Shown here: one piece after another, positions 23,770 to 35,045 of the stretch | Layout of the letters: the number at the start of each line of letters is the position of its first letter | How positions within the stretch are numbered: position 1 is the stretch's first letter | Source of the DNA: Apiotrichum sp. Y4204 | Lineage: Eukaryota; Basidiomycota; Tremellomycetes; Trichosporonales; Trichosporonaceae | NCBI GenBank assembly: GCA_025531455.1 | Contig: JAMYHL010000010.1 | Span: 806,001-870,000 of the forward strand | Direction: 5' to 3' | Length of the DNA: 64,000 nucleotides | Position numbers and translations under genes: made by a program | The notes under the pieces: generated by a model | What the model was told of the DNA's origin: nothing | What the model saw: the letters and a program-made list of their open reading frames with translations, nothing else | The model's database searches: none

Positions 23770-24159
23770 GGTGTCTAGTGTGAAGCTGGGTATGTGGAGA
23801 ATGAGAATGAAAGAGAGAGTCAAAGTCTTGCACAGACGTGTCCACGACAACAACGACGACCCAGCACAAGTAATCGCGTCACTCCCCACACAAACGTGAC
23901 ACGCGGCAACACGCTGCCAAGGGGGGGCGCTAAGGGGGGATCAGCGCGGAGATCAAACGGGACAAAAGGTGGCTCGATCGCCGGCACATCACCTCCACCC
24001 TCACAGTCTTGAAGAATCAGGCACAGATTGGACTCGGGGGGACGACGTTCGAATCCGGGCAGAAGTGCCAACCCTTCCTACGCTTCCAACGCTCTTGCTG
24101 CTGCAACTACACAAACGCCCCACCTCCTGCTGAACTATGCATATGTCCTGTCTAAATTC
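23770..24159. other. Intergenic region, GLTP upstream and DHODH 3' flank
   Basis: 390 bp. A GTTCGAATCC string near 24047 looks tRNA-like but no tRNA folds around it. No gene was seen. Confidence 0.5.
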
Positions 24160-26430
24160 CTACACCATGCGGCGGTCGCCGCTCTGCGCCGACTTGATCC
24201 ACTGCTTCTGCTCCTCGGACGGCGACGGGCGCTGGTCGAGGGCGACACCCTGTGACGCGGGGGCGGACACGGGGGCGGGAGCCGGCGCCGGCGCGGGGTC
24301 AGCGGGCTTGATGAGAAGCACATCGCCAGTGACGGGCACCGGCTCGCTGGGCTCTTTGTGACCGATCAGTCCCGAGATCTCGTCGGTGAGCTTGTTGACA
24401 GCCTTGTCCACCGCCTCGCCAATGACATTGGCACCGGCCTTGGCGTCGTCGAGCGCCGTGTGCGACTGCTGCAGCTGCGCCGCGGCGTCCTCCCGCTCCT
24501 TGATATCCGCAAGGAGGTTGGCGAACGTGGCCGCCTCGGCCGCAAGTCTAGCTGACTCGGCAGCGACGCGCGACTCGTCCCAGCCCATGTTAGAGCCCGC
24601 AAAGTCGGTACCGATCTGGGCCTTCCAACTGCTGTTGGCGGGGAGTGCGGCAGTCACCTCGTCCTTCAGCAGGCGGGGCGTACCAACACCGCGGTAGCCG
24701 AACGAGGTGTAGACCTGGACGAGCGAGGCGCCGGCACGGGCCATGGCGAGGGCGTCCTCGCCGGTCCAGATCCCGCCGGCTCCGATGATAGGGATGCTAG
24801 GCGGGAGAAGGGGGCGGAGGGTGCGGAGCGCGTGGAGGGCGTACGGGAACAGGGGACGGCCAGAGAGACCGCCGACCTCGTTCCTGTTCGCCGACTTGAG
24901 GCCGAGGTTGCGGCGCACGGTGGTGTTGGAGATGATGACGCCGTCAACGCCAGTCGAGCGGACAGCAGAGGCAACGTCCGCGAGCTCCTCTTCGGACAGG
25001 TCGCAGGTCACCTTGACCGCCACCTTGGGGAGGCCGTCAACGGCGATCTTGTTGCGCTCGGCAACAACACTGCCCAGGAGGCGTTCAAGGGTCTCGCGGC
25101 CCTGGAGCGCGCGGAGGCCGGGAGTGTTGGGCGACGAGACGTTGACGACAAGGACATCGGCGTACGGGCCGAGTGTACGGACGCCGCGGATGTAGTCCTC
25201 ATCCGAGTCGGCAGGCGACGTCTTGTTCTTGCCGAGGTTGACGCCGAGGAGGTGGCCGGGGCGGAGAGATCGGGGGAGGCCGGCGGGAGGGAGCGCGGCG
25301 GCACCAAGACCGTTAGGGAAGAGCGAGGGGTGCTCGGCCGCAAACGCGGCAATGCGCCCACGGAGACGGGCAAGCGCCTGGCCGTGGCCCTGCGAGTTGA
25401 AGCCGTAGCGGTTGATCGCGGCATCGTCCTCCTCGAGGCGGAAGAAACGCGGCTGAGGGTTTCCAGGCTGCGGGTTGGGGGTGACCGATCCGACCTCGAC
25501 ATAGCCGAATCCAAGGTCGAAGAGGCCGTCAATGGCCTGCGCGTCCTTGTCAAATCCGGCAGCGACGCCGACGGGGTTCGAGACCGGCAAGCCAAAGATC
25601 TGTAGAGGTTAACAAGACGCTCATCATGCCCGTGAATGTAGCACTTCCACACCCACCTCGGCACGCAGCTCGGGGCCGTCAGTTCCCTGGTCCGCGGGGC
25701 GCGCCCAGCTCGGGGCAGAGAGCACGCGGATCGCGAGCTTGTGTCCGTCCTCCGCGTCACCAAAGTACCGGACAAGGGGCATGACGACGTGCTCGTGGGC
25801 GATCGAGCGCGAGTCGTAGTAGTACGTCAGGAGGAGGGCGCCAGTTCCGAGGGCGAAGGTCGACGCGATCCAGCGCGAGGGGCGCTTCGTACCCGTGTTG
25901 CGTCCGAGAGGATGGGCCTGCGCTGGCGGGGGAGGCGGCGGCGGGGCGATCGGGGGCTCGGAGGACACCGCGGGGAGCGGGGCCTCTGTGGGGAGACCGG
26001 GAGGCGGGGGCGCTGCGGACACCGGGGGCGGCTCCACCGTGGGCGGGGGCGCGGTAGCTTTGGAGGGCGGAGCCGTCTCCACCGCCGGGAACGGGGGCTC
26101 TGATGGGAGCGCCGACGACCCGGGAGCGGTGGGGCGGTGGACCTCGGGGGTCGGGGGCGCGGTGTCCACGGCGGGGTACGGGGGCTCGGAGGGGAGCGCC
26201 GAGGACTCAAGCGCCGAGGACCCAGGCGCGGTGGAGTGGTGGACCTCGGGAGTCGGGGGCGCGGTGTCCACCGCGGGGTACGGGGGCTCTGTGGGGAGCG
26301 CCGAGGACTCGGGCGCGGTGGGGCGCGTGGGGGGCGGGGGCCTGGTGGAGAGCGCGCGCACCCGCACCGCGGCGGGCACCGGTGTGCGGCGGAGGCTGCT
26401 CGAGAGAGTTCCGGGGAGACGGCGGAACAT
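24160..26430 (-). CDS. Dihydroorotate dehydrogenase (class 2, mitochondrial), enlarged form
   Basis: Oxidises dihydroorotate to orotate in de novo pyrimidine synthesis, passing electrons to ubiquinone at the inner mitochondrial membrane. Exons 25657-26430 and 24160-25599 give 737 residues against roughly 400-450 for typical class 2 enzymes. Residues 1-32 are a basic presequence. About 40-170 is Pro-rich repeated sequence (SSALPSEPPYPAVDTAPPTP units). A membrane helix at about 187-204 precedes YYYDSRSIAHEHVV, the usual class 2 junction. The catalytic barrel (about 259-589) has GVAAGFDKD, the FMN/substrate loop VNVSSPNTPGLR with the class 2 Ser near 413-414, IISNTT, GAGGIWTGEDA and QVYTSFGYRG. 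The last 148 residues are an extra Ala/Glu-rich helical stretch followed by a Pro/Ala tail. The fold assignment is secure; the role of the extra regions is unknown. Confidence 0.93.
26092..26310 (-). repeat. Coding minisatellite in the dihydroorotate dehydrogenase gene
   Basis: Three imperfect units of 29-36 residues (about residues 41-113) share the core SALPSEPPYPAVDTAPP; the third diverges at its end. The DNA units are highly alike, indicating recent tandem duplication within the linker between presequence and membrane helix. Confidence 0.8.
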
Positions 26431-26825
26431 TTTGGGAATGGGAGATGAGTGAGGGAGGAAGAGGGAGATACCTGTTGTACAGCTCTTGGTCGTCGAGTGG
26501 TCGATTGCCGAGCGCGGGGACGGAAATGTCGGCGAGAACCAATACCGAGCCGCGATGAGAGCAGTGAACATGCATGAACCCACCAGGACTAGGTGAAGGC
26601 AATTTCAAGTACGTGTTATTTCTAATGCTACAGTATCAGTGACGACATTGACCACACCCCCACACCCAGTTTCAGCTTGAATTGCCAGTTGATCCAGCGA
26701 GCCATACGATTAGAAGAGACTTGTCCGCTCAAAAGTATGGGCCCCGGAGTTGGTTGCGCCGCCTCGACAATCGCATTCTCACACTTCTGTCTCTCCTCCA
26801 TCGACCACAAACTACCAGTCCCAAA
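26431..26825. promoter_or_regulatory. Divergent upstream region of DHODH and a membrane protein gene
   Basis: 395 bp between two divergent start codons. No specific operator was recognised. Confidence 0.4.
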
Positions 26826-28090
26826 ATGACAGACTCTGGCCCACCACCTCTACCACGCTCGACGTCAGCGCCCCAGATTCCAGTCGAGTCGGGCACGGAG
26901 GCCGGCTCAAGCCGATCCGGGCAACTGCGGCCTTTGTCGAGTGGCAATGGACCCACGTCGTCGACAGGCAACGCCACACCATCAGGAGCACCGTCGCAGG
27001 TCCTCTACCCGCTCCTTCCACACGGTCTCGTCCCCCTCCCGGGGGGGCACACCCACATCTGCTGTGTCCCCGCGCATAACGGCGTCGGGATGCATGCCGC
27101 CCACCTCGCCGCGACCCCGGTATACGTTCTGGCGGCGGACGGATCGCAGCTCTACCTCCTCGACCCGTCCAAGCCGCCGCGGAATGAGGAGCCGCCGCCA
27201 TATGCGCGTCCACGAGAAAGGTCGGGCAGCGTACAATCAAACCTGTCGAATCGTGGTCCGAGCCCAAGTCCGAGTCGCGTTCCGTCCTGGGCATCACATC
27301 GCGTCCAGTCTCGCCACCGCGCTGCGACGGTCGGGGCTGTTCCCGTGCGCGTCTCGCCGCTCTCAAGCCCCATTGACGAGACAACGCCTCTTCTCGGTGT
27401 TCCTGATACACAGGCCTGGCGGTGGAGCGAGATCGTCGCGGGGTGGAGAGCGGACGGCGGCGGCGCAAAAGGCTACTTTGCGTCGATCAGCAGCAGACGC
27501 ACCTGGCGTGCGGTGGCGCATCTGCTTGTCATGAACTTTCCCTTTGTAAGTCCGAGCGGCACCTCAATCTTTGCTTTTGCTGATCGAGGCAGAACCTTGT
27601 CATTTGGCCGCCACTGCTGGTCGGCACGCTCGTGGGCACGGCCCTGTTGATTACGCTTCCCATCGGCGCAGTCTTTTGGTGGCTAACACTGATGCTCGCA
27701 CGATGGGCGGCGTCGGCTGAGCGCAAGATGCAGCAAAAGTACCACGGCGCGATCTTTGGACCGCCCCGCCCGCTGTTTCACTACACGCTCGAGCTGCGCG
27801 GACCGGAGGGCGAAGTGCTCGCCGTGCAGGAGCGCCGGTTCCTCAAGTGCTCGTGGGCGATGGTAAGCTTGCTGTTGGCGCAGAGCTGACAACAGTTCTC
27901 GGATCATTACTCATACTCGGCGCTGTCGTACTTCCTCCTCATCAAGCCACTACTCGTTCTGTTTTCAACAATTGCCCTCGTTGCCCTCTTCCCGCTGGCA
28001 CTCGTGCTCTTTCCCCTCCTTCCGATCTACCTGCGGGCGGCTGTTGCGTGGGGTGCATTCCAGGCACGCATTGCAACGGAGAATGTGTAG
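26826..28090 (+). CDS. Multipass membrane protein with disordered N-terminus
   Basis: Not recognised with certainty. Exons 26826-27545, 27593-27862 and 27896-28090 give 394 residues; introns are 47 and 33 nt, the latter among the shortest here. The first 220 residues are mostly Ser/Pro/Gly-rich, with a PPPYARP proline motif. A DETTPLLG segment at about 190 resembles an acidic dileucine sorting signal. The C-terminal part has hydrophobic segments NLVIWPPLLVGTLVGTALLI with IGAVFWWLTLMLARW, a soluble stretch containing FGPPRPLFHYTLELRGPEGE, then YFLLIKPLLVLFSTIALVAL and ALVLFPLLPIYLRAAVAW. The paired hairpin-like hydrophobic segments recall the bacterial-type putative sensor domain, but this is impression only. 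A vacuolar or endosomal location would fit the dileucine motif. Confidence 0.75.
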
Positions 28091-28297
28091 CGATTGGTGA
28101 ATAGAAGTGGTTCTTGAAGGCTCATTATCTACTCTCATATCATCTGGTTGTTGTTCACGTGTTCACATCATCTGTAGACACCATCCCTCTGTGTTGTACT
28201 CATGCATTACATCCAGGCAGCCGCCCCACGTTGTACCTCTCGTGGTATAAACAGTACACAACCTATAGCCCTGTTGATATCACCCTTCAACCCCACA

Positions 28298-30464
28298 TTA
28301 GTGCTCGCAGAAGCTCCAGGTCTGCTCGTTGACGACGTCCTCGACCGTGGACTCCACGGCCTTGCGCTCGTCGATAAGCTCGGCGCGGAGCTTCTTGGCC
28401 GTATCAAGGCGGTACGGCACATCGAGGTGCTGGTAGACAATCTCAGAGATCTCGGGCGGGAGAAGCATGTCGACGGCCGAGGCCTCGCGCCAGTGGGCCT
28501 GCTGCGGGGGAACCGTGGCGGTGGACGGAATGCGGACCTGCGGGTCGACGAGGAAGAGCGCAACAATCTTGCGGTGTCCCGGGCGTGTCTTGTCCGCGAG
28601 CTCGAACGGCTGGACCTGGTGCTGCAAGACGTTGGGGAAGACAAGCAGACGCCCCTCCTTGGTGACAACGTCGCCGATGCGCTGCGCCCGAGTCGTCATG
28701 TCCATGCCCGGGTTCATCCCGTAGAGAATCTCAAACGGCTTGTGGTCGCCCTGGTCGTACCTGCCATCAGCATGAAACAATCTACACTCTTCTTGCTAAA
28801 ACTCACTCAAACTCTCCTTCGTCGAAACCCTCCGCATCCGAGAGTGTGCGGAATGCAAGTCGCGACTCGGTAACGTTCTCGCAGTCGTAGTAATAGAGTG
28901 CCGTCGCGCAGATACGCTCGTTGAGTTGGCCCTCGAAATGCCACGCGCCGCCCGCGTACCGCGGGTTCTCAGGAGTGAGGTGGATGTTGGCCAGCTTGAC
29001 AATCACCTGCAGGCGGTGGTCTTTACCCTCAATGGCGGCGGCCGCTGCGGCCGCCTCAGCAGCCTCGGCGGCTACCCCCGCGCGGATGTCGGCCCTCGCT
29101 GCCTCGACTCGGTCCTTCTCGCCCAGCTTGCACATGGCGTCGATCTGGGCACGCCCTTGGTTGGTTCGCTCCTTCTCCTCCGCCTGCACTTTGGCAATTT
29201 CCTCGGGACTCATGGGCCCGACCATACGCCGGCTCTCAGCGGGGAACCACGGGCCCTCCTTCTGAAACGTGGGTACGCCAGGAAACGCGTACGCGTTCGG
29301 ATCGGGCTGCATGACGGGGTGCGTGCGGTTGAACCACTCATCGACTAACTCCCAGTATCCGTCGTCCTCGTCTGTCACACCCTCTGGTGCCTCAGACTCC
29401 GGCATCCTATAGTTGTTGCAGTATTTTCCGCAATAGTCGGGAACGGTGCACTTGCGGCTCGAGTCGTTACATGTGATGCGCTTGCGCTCTGTGAATATAT
29501 CTGTGGGGTCAAAGCATTCCGTCCACTGCATAACGCGCTGGTACGCCGCCGAGAGCATCGGGAGCGACAGGTCGATGAGCTGCGCGATGACGGGGTAGAG
29601 GGCGCGGTTCTCGACGGGGTGCGCGTTGTTGATATAGCTTTGGATCTCGGCAGGACCCTTGCCGTCAGGACCAAAGCCAACCTCGGCAGGGAGCCACTGG
29701 AAACGGTCGCTCCAGAGGCGCTGCCTGCAGTTCATGAGGCCGAGGTCGCCAGCCTTGGGCACGGGGACTGTCTCACCAGAGCCGACGTACGCGAGCGCCT
29801 CCTCCGCATCGACCTCCTTCTTGAGCTGGCGGCTGGTGCCGTACACCAGTGGCCAGAGCGAGGGGTGGACGAGGTCGAGGACCTGCTCGTTGCTTCCGGG
29901 GTGCCAGTCCTTTTCGTCCTGGGGTACGTCCTCAAACGGCTTCGTCGCGTCGCGCAGCGCCTGCACAAGTTCGGGGGGCACGCGGTCATCCGCCTTGAAC
30001 ACGGCCGCCGCCGTGTCGATAACAGTCACGATTCCGCCCTGGTCGCCATTTGTTGTCGTAGTCTCGTAAATCCTCGCCTTGTCGCGGAGCTCCTTCATGC
30101 AGAAATCAAACATCTCGTCGCTGAACCCGTTCTGGAGCGGCTCGCCGCCCTGCGCGACAAACCCGTCCAGCTCGGCCTTCCACTTGGCGACGATTCCCTC
30201 GTCGTGCACCTTGCGCCACCACTCAGGCTTGTCCGTGATCGTGTTCACAAACCAGAGCATTGCGATCTCGCGCACCGTAATCGTGTTCGACTTCCAGCGG
30301 TCCTCGTCCACGCCGATGGGGAACGTACCCAGGAGCGGCAGCGACAGGCCGTATCCGACCTTCTCCTCGGAGTCAGACATGTTCTGGCCGGAGTCGGATG
30401 TAGATTCGTCGAAGTCGGATATAATCTCCCCGGAGCCGGATATGGTCTCGTCAATGTCGGACAT
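28298..30464 (-). CDS. DUF4246 family protein
   Basis: Two exons, 28807-30464 and 28298-28760, joined across a 46-nt GT-AG intron, give 706 residues. The sequence has the look of the fungal DUF4246 family: TVREIAMLWFVNTITDKPEWW near the start, WHPGSNEQVLDLVHPSLWPL with LVYG, QRLWSDRFQWLPAEVGF, a SYINNAHP segment, then HLTPENPRYAGGAWHFEGQ and, after the intron, HKPFEILYGMN, GRLLVFPNVLQHQVQPFEL and DKTRPGHRKIVALFLVDP. His/Asp pairs in GGAWHFEGQ and the late LQHQVQPF plus KTRPGHRKI resemble the metal and 2-oxoglutarate ligands of oxygenase folds, so an oxygenase activity is possible but not shown. The N-terminus has acidic SDxDE-type repeats. No signal peptide was seen. Confidence 0.82.
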
Positions 30465-31627
30465 GGTGAATATGGTTAGCGGTAGGAGTGGGTGAATGAG
30501 ACGCGACTTTTGACCCTCTCCCCAAGACTATATATCCTGGTTGGGGACGCGGTCCCTGTAGCGGGTGACGCGACTCGAGTCACGGGCGGCTCGAGCTGAA
30601 AAGGTCCTGGCGATCTAAGTGTTCCTGTCTGCCAAGTCTCTGAGATGGCGCTCGAGACCTGAAGCGATGAATATGGGATTCCGGCAAAACGGCAGACGAA
30701 ACAAAAGGGATGGGCAGGGGAAGGACGACGCCACGGAGCGCGGCTCAGGGTTTTGGGATCCAGGAAGAGGAGGGGGGGTTTGATTACCAGACTGTCAAGA
30801 CGCGGGCTCTTGCAGCGCTAAAAGGCGTTAGACAATTTTAGCGCCCTTCCAGAACAAGATCGGGCCTTGAAAGCCTTCGGGCCTGTGTACGACACAGCCG
30901 CAAGCCTCGACAGCCGCAAACGTCCCCAAACGCCAAAAGGCGGTGAGCAGCGGAGAGAAGCAAGAGGACCTCCTCCCGAGAGGAGAATCTCTGTCCTGCC
31001 CACGTTCGCTTCCCAGCTTGCTGTCACTGCGCCAGTGCGCCACCATGCACTGCAAACACAGTCAGCCGAGACTTTCCTGCTCGGCTCGCAGAAACCGTCT
31101 CCCGCCAGGGTAAAAGTGTCACAGATAAGAACCATTCTTCCGGGGACTCTCTGGCCGCTAGGTCTCTGGGTCTCGGAGCTGTGGAGCTCTGGAAGACTTG
31201 ACGGGCTTGTCCGTCGATATGAGACACGAAGCGCCAGACGCGCAACGATGGCGCGGGCCGTTCCGATTGAGGAGAGTATTCAATGTGTGTCACTCGATGA
31301 CAGGGGCTGTTCCTTCCATTGACCCCCTCACTGTTGAGTCTGACTGTACTCATAGCATAACTGACTAGACTTGACGTGTAGCGTCGACCTAAGAACTCCA
31401 GCCCGGCTGGAGTTCGACCAGAACGTCTCACAGCTCTCCACTGAATCTCAATCTTTTGGCACAGTCATTCATTCATTCATTCATTCATTCAGATCGTAGC
31501 TATTATATCGGAGGGCGCCTTGGGCGGTGCAAGAAAGGGACAGCAGTATTATCCTCGACTCGAGCACAAGCAAGCGGCGTTTTCTTTTTCGGTGACGGTC
31601 GTATTATACGACAATCGGGTAGGCGGT
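30465..31627. other. Intergenic region with a TTCA microsatellite
   Basis: 1.16 kb. It contains a tcat/ttca tetranucleotide array at 31465-31490. No coding or RNA gene was recognised. Confidence 0.5.
31465..31490. repeat. TTCA tetranucleotide microsatellite
   Basis: Six consecutive tetranucleotide units downstream of the secreted-protein gene. Confidence 0.9.
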
Positions 31628-32416
31628 TTAGTCAAGACGAGGGGGGCCCATGTACTGCTCGCGCTCGTAGCCCTTGAGGTCGGTCCACATGTCCATGAAC
31701 GAAGCGTAGAGACTGCCCGTCAGCCTCGATCAAGCGGTGGTAACAGTAATACTCACGTAACCTTGTTGACCTGGAGCCACTGGCGCTGGATGTTGATAAC
31801 GTCCATGGGAAGACGGAGGTACACGAACGTGTTGGTGCCGCGGAGAGGGTTGCCCTCAGCGATCTGGACGTCCGGGGGAGTCGCCATGCGGATACCGGTG
31901 AAGGTGATGGCCTGGCTGTAGTGGCAGGGAGCGGCGGGAGCGGAGACGTTCTTGAGGTCCCAAACGTGGCCGGTGCCGACAAAGATGCGCTGCGAACCGC
32001 TGGTGGTAATGGAGATGGCGGCAGCCTGGACGTCGTCTGTGGGTTAGCAGGAGGAAGGAGAATGGGTTGTTGATCTCGTGCGATTGGCAGCCATCGCAAC
32101 ACCATGACTCACTGCTGAAAAGAGCTCCAAAGGCCTCCTCGCCGGCGGTGCGGCCGCCGCTGCGCTTCGCGGTTCCGCTGCAGCCCTGCTCGTTGTCCCA
32201 GGCGCCGAGGTAGGTGAGCTCATCGAGCGAGAGCGTGCGGCGCTTCTGGCCCTTCATGCCAATGGCCTTGAGAGGAGCCTTTTGCGGGAAGGGGCACGGG
32301 CGGCCGCCCTTGGAAGGAGCGGCGGCAACCGAGACGAGCTCGTCCGGCTTGGGGATGGGGCCAGCGAGAGCGCCGCTGAGGACGGTGAAGGCGACGAAGA
32401 TCGACTTGAAGAGCAT
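31628..32416 (-). CDS. Small secreted protein of unknown function
   Basis: Not recognised. Exons 32113-32416, 31757-32036 and 31628-31712 splice in frame to 222 residues; introns are 76 and 44 nt. Residues 1-18 form a classic signal peptide (FKSIFVAFTVLSGALA) with a likely cut before GPIPKPDE. Dibasic KRR and KR pairs near residues 58 and 88 could be Kex2 sites. The mature part is short on Cys (three). It contains TLSLDELTYLGAWDNEQGC, then DDVQAAAISITTSGSQRIFVGTG and a C-terminal MDMWTDLKGYEREQYMGPP. A beta-rich extracellular domain is suggested by the alternating pattern. A cell-surface or effector-like role cannot be tested from the sequence. The gene is supported by signal peptide and clean splicing. 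Confidence 0.75.
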
Positions 32417-33613
32417 GGTGTTCAGTTGTTGGTTGGGGTGGTTGATGAGGTTTGGTTGTGAAGTGTGAGGAGTGAAGAGAGGAGATGAGGAGATGATGAT
32501 GGCCTTTGACAACAGCCGTCTGTCGACCTTATATGTCATGTCGAGACCTCTGATGCGAGCTGTCGTCGGGAGGGTCCGGTCCCGTTTGACGGATTAGAGC
32601 TTTTGTTCACGACAGGGCCATGCGTGCGCAGCGCAAGCACCGGCCGTCATACACACCGCCAAGACGTTGTTGTTTTGTCGGCGCCGTGTGGATCCACTAT
32701 GAACAAAAAAAAGGTTGAGGTCAGCCTGCTTCGCAACGCCCGCCGAGCGGGACGTCTATTGTGGTCACGGGGTGCCGGTGCCGAAGTCGCGGAATGCCGC
32801 GGCCCAGTTAAGCATGTCCCTGATAGAGTAAACCTAGATCACACGTGAACCAAGATCGCATCGCATCGCGTTCGATGAAGGTGATTTGCGGAATGAAACG
32901 CCCACGGCCGAGCCCTGCCGGCGGGAACTCGAGATAATGAACTGTCCAATGTCGTGCTCAAGAACGTGGGATGGCACATATGGTAGAGACCTGATGCGAG
33001 ACGACCAGGTCAAGATCCGGACAGGCAACAGCGGGCTTAGCTTCCCGTCTCTCATGCAATTTTGCTGCTTCCACTTGTCGTCAGTCTGGGAGGACTTTCC
33101 GGATCTGTTGCTCTTTCAGACTGTCAGGCATGTCTCCTTTCGTTGTTGGTCGTTGTCGCTGTCGACAGAGTCTCATTGTCGTCGTCGCGACAGGGAGCAC
33201 AGTGAGCACAGGGACATGGTTGGCGTTGCAACTTTTGTTCATGCCACAGCGCCACAGTGACTGTGTCTTGGGGGCGTCAGAAGGGCGGCAAAACATCAGA
33301 CAATTACGTAAGACATTTTAATCCCGCGTCTCAGCCTTCCAGGACTCGAAATGTTGAGAAGCCAGAGAGACAAAGAGAAAGAGACCGACGATGATGATGA
33401 TGACCTCGACAACGACATCGAGCACCTCGTTGTTCCGCTCCACTCTTTCTCAACTACCAAAGCCACGGCTACCGCCTCATCGTCATCGTTAACGCGCAGC
33501 CCCTGCTCCGCTTCTCCGCTTTTTTTCGAATCCCAAATCGGCCGCAGCCACGACCAACAACGTCCCGCACGGCAAACCTCGAAGAACCCCCGGTCACACC
33601 CCCACGCATCCCA
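32417..33613. other. Intergenic divergent region
   Basis: 1.2 kb between the secreted-protein gene and eIF2B delta. A T-rich core promoter-like stretch (tatatgtcatg) lies near 32531. Frames here overlap on both strands and carry no domain. Confidence 0.45.
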
Positions 33614-35045
33614 ATGTCCAGTAACACGTCCCCCGCAAAACCCACCGCGCCGTTGCCGCGTAAGGCTTCGGCTGACGCGAACGCTCCTGGCGCAGGAAAG
33701 CCAATGTCGGCCAAGGAGGCGAAGAAGGCGAAGCGCGCTGCCGCGGTCGCAGCGCGTGGACCTGGCGGTGAGGGCGGTCCGTCTGGCGGCCCGGCAGCCG
33801 GAGCTGCCGGGGCGCAGAGCGGGCCTTCCGGACACTCTGGTCCATCGCGTCATCGCCGCGCAGTCGCCGCCGAGAATCAGGCTGCGGCCTCCAAGGCCGC
33901 CGCGCCCTCCGCTCAAGACCTGTTCTTCTCCCATCTCCCCGTGCACCGCGACCCGGGGACGCCGGCAGCGCTCACGAGCGACAAAATCCACCCGGTGGTC
34001 GTGCGCCTTGGTGTGCTTATTGCGTCGGGGACGCTGCGGGGCGCGAGCGCACGCACGATCGGCGTGCTCGAGGCGTTCCGCGAGGTCGTCCGCGACTACA
34101 AGTGCCCCGAGACTGCCGTGTACTGGAAGGACCTGTCGTCGCACATTTCGCCGATGATTGCGTTTCTCGAGACGTGCCGCCCGAAGGGTGTCGGTGTCGG
34201 TAATGCGATCCGGTGGTTCAAGGGCGAGATTACGCGCCTCGGCGAGCTGCACGACGCGCGCCCCACCGCCGCGCCCGAAGAGAGCCAGAAGATCGAGCTC
34301 ATGGCCGCCATCGACGGATACATCCAGGACCGGATCGTGGTTGCCGGCCAGGTCATCGCGGACAATGCCAAGGAGAAGATCAAGCCGAACTCTACGGTGG
34401 CCGTGTACGCGCGTTCCTCGGTTGTCGAGCGCGCACTCCTCGAGGCGTTCAGCGACATGCAGGCCCGTAGCCCCCCGCAGAGCTTCAACGTCCAGGTCAT
34501 CGACTCGCGTCCGCTTGAGGGGGGTGAGTGTTATAGTGGAGTGTATTGTGGAGTGGATTCATTACTAATTCCCAGGACGCCAGACCCTGGCAGCACTGAC
34601 GGCCGCGGGCATTCCGTGCGCGTACACGCTTCTCCCACTAGCAGCGACGGTGATTTCGCGGGCGAACCTCGTGCTCCTCGGCGCGTCGTCACTCAACTCG
34701 GACGGTGCCCTCCACTCGCGGGCAGGCACCGCGGTCGTGGCGATGCTGGCCAAGGAGTACCGTATCCCCGTCGTGGCGTGCGTTGAGACGTTCAAGCTCT
34801 CCGAGCGTGTGGGCCTCGACGACCTCGCGTCCAACGAGCTCGGGCCCGAGACGGACGTGCTCTCCATTCCGAATGCGCGCGAACGCGAGATCCCCAAGCC
34901 GATATCCAAGCACCTTACCCCGCTCAACCTTCTCTACGACCTTACCCCGCCGGCACACATCACCGCTGTCTGCACAGAGGTCGGCTTCATTCCACCCTCG
35001 TCCGTCCCCACCCTGCTCGGCAAGGGCCTGATGGTCGCCGCTTAG
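33614..35045 (+). CDS. GCD2: Translation initiation factor eIF2B subunit delta
   Basis: Regulatory-subcomplex subunit of eIF2B, the GDP/GTP exchange factor for eIF2; it helps sense eIF2-alpha phosphorylation in the general control response. Exons 33614-34523 and 34576-35045, joined across a 52-nt intron, give 459 residues. Residues 1-115 are a basic, Lys/Ala/Gly-rich tail (KEAKKAKRAAAVAARG), as in other delta subunits. The eIF2B/MtnA-like fold follows: HPVVVRLGVLIASGTLRGAS, ELMAAIDGYIQDRIVVAGQV, STVAVYARSSVVERALLEAF, IPCAYTLLPLAATVISRANL, LVLLGASSLNSDGALHSRAG, then VVACVETFKLSERV and the C-terminal YDLTPPAHITAVCTEVG. The basic tail distinguishes delta from alpha and beta, which are the alternatives. 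Confidence 0.92.

Noticed and set aside
23960..24075. GTTCGAATCC string with weak ggcac/gtgcc ends, hinting at a tRNA between GLTP and DHODH
   Set aside because: The T stem does not pair and no D or anticodon arm could be formed.
24832..25605. 257-codon plus-strand frame and a 255-codon minus frame
   Set aside because: Both are other-frame readings of the dihydroorotate dehydrogenase exon.
31465..31490. TTCA array as a transposon or target-site signal
   Set aside because: A simple microsatellite only; no terminal repeats or transposase remnants nearby.
33351..34157. 268-codon plus frame upstream of and overlapping eIF2B delta
   Set aside because: It is a different frame over the eIF2B delta coding region, Arg/Ser/Pro-rich as typical of shadow frames.
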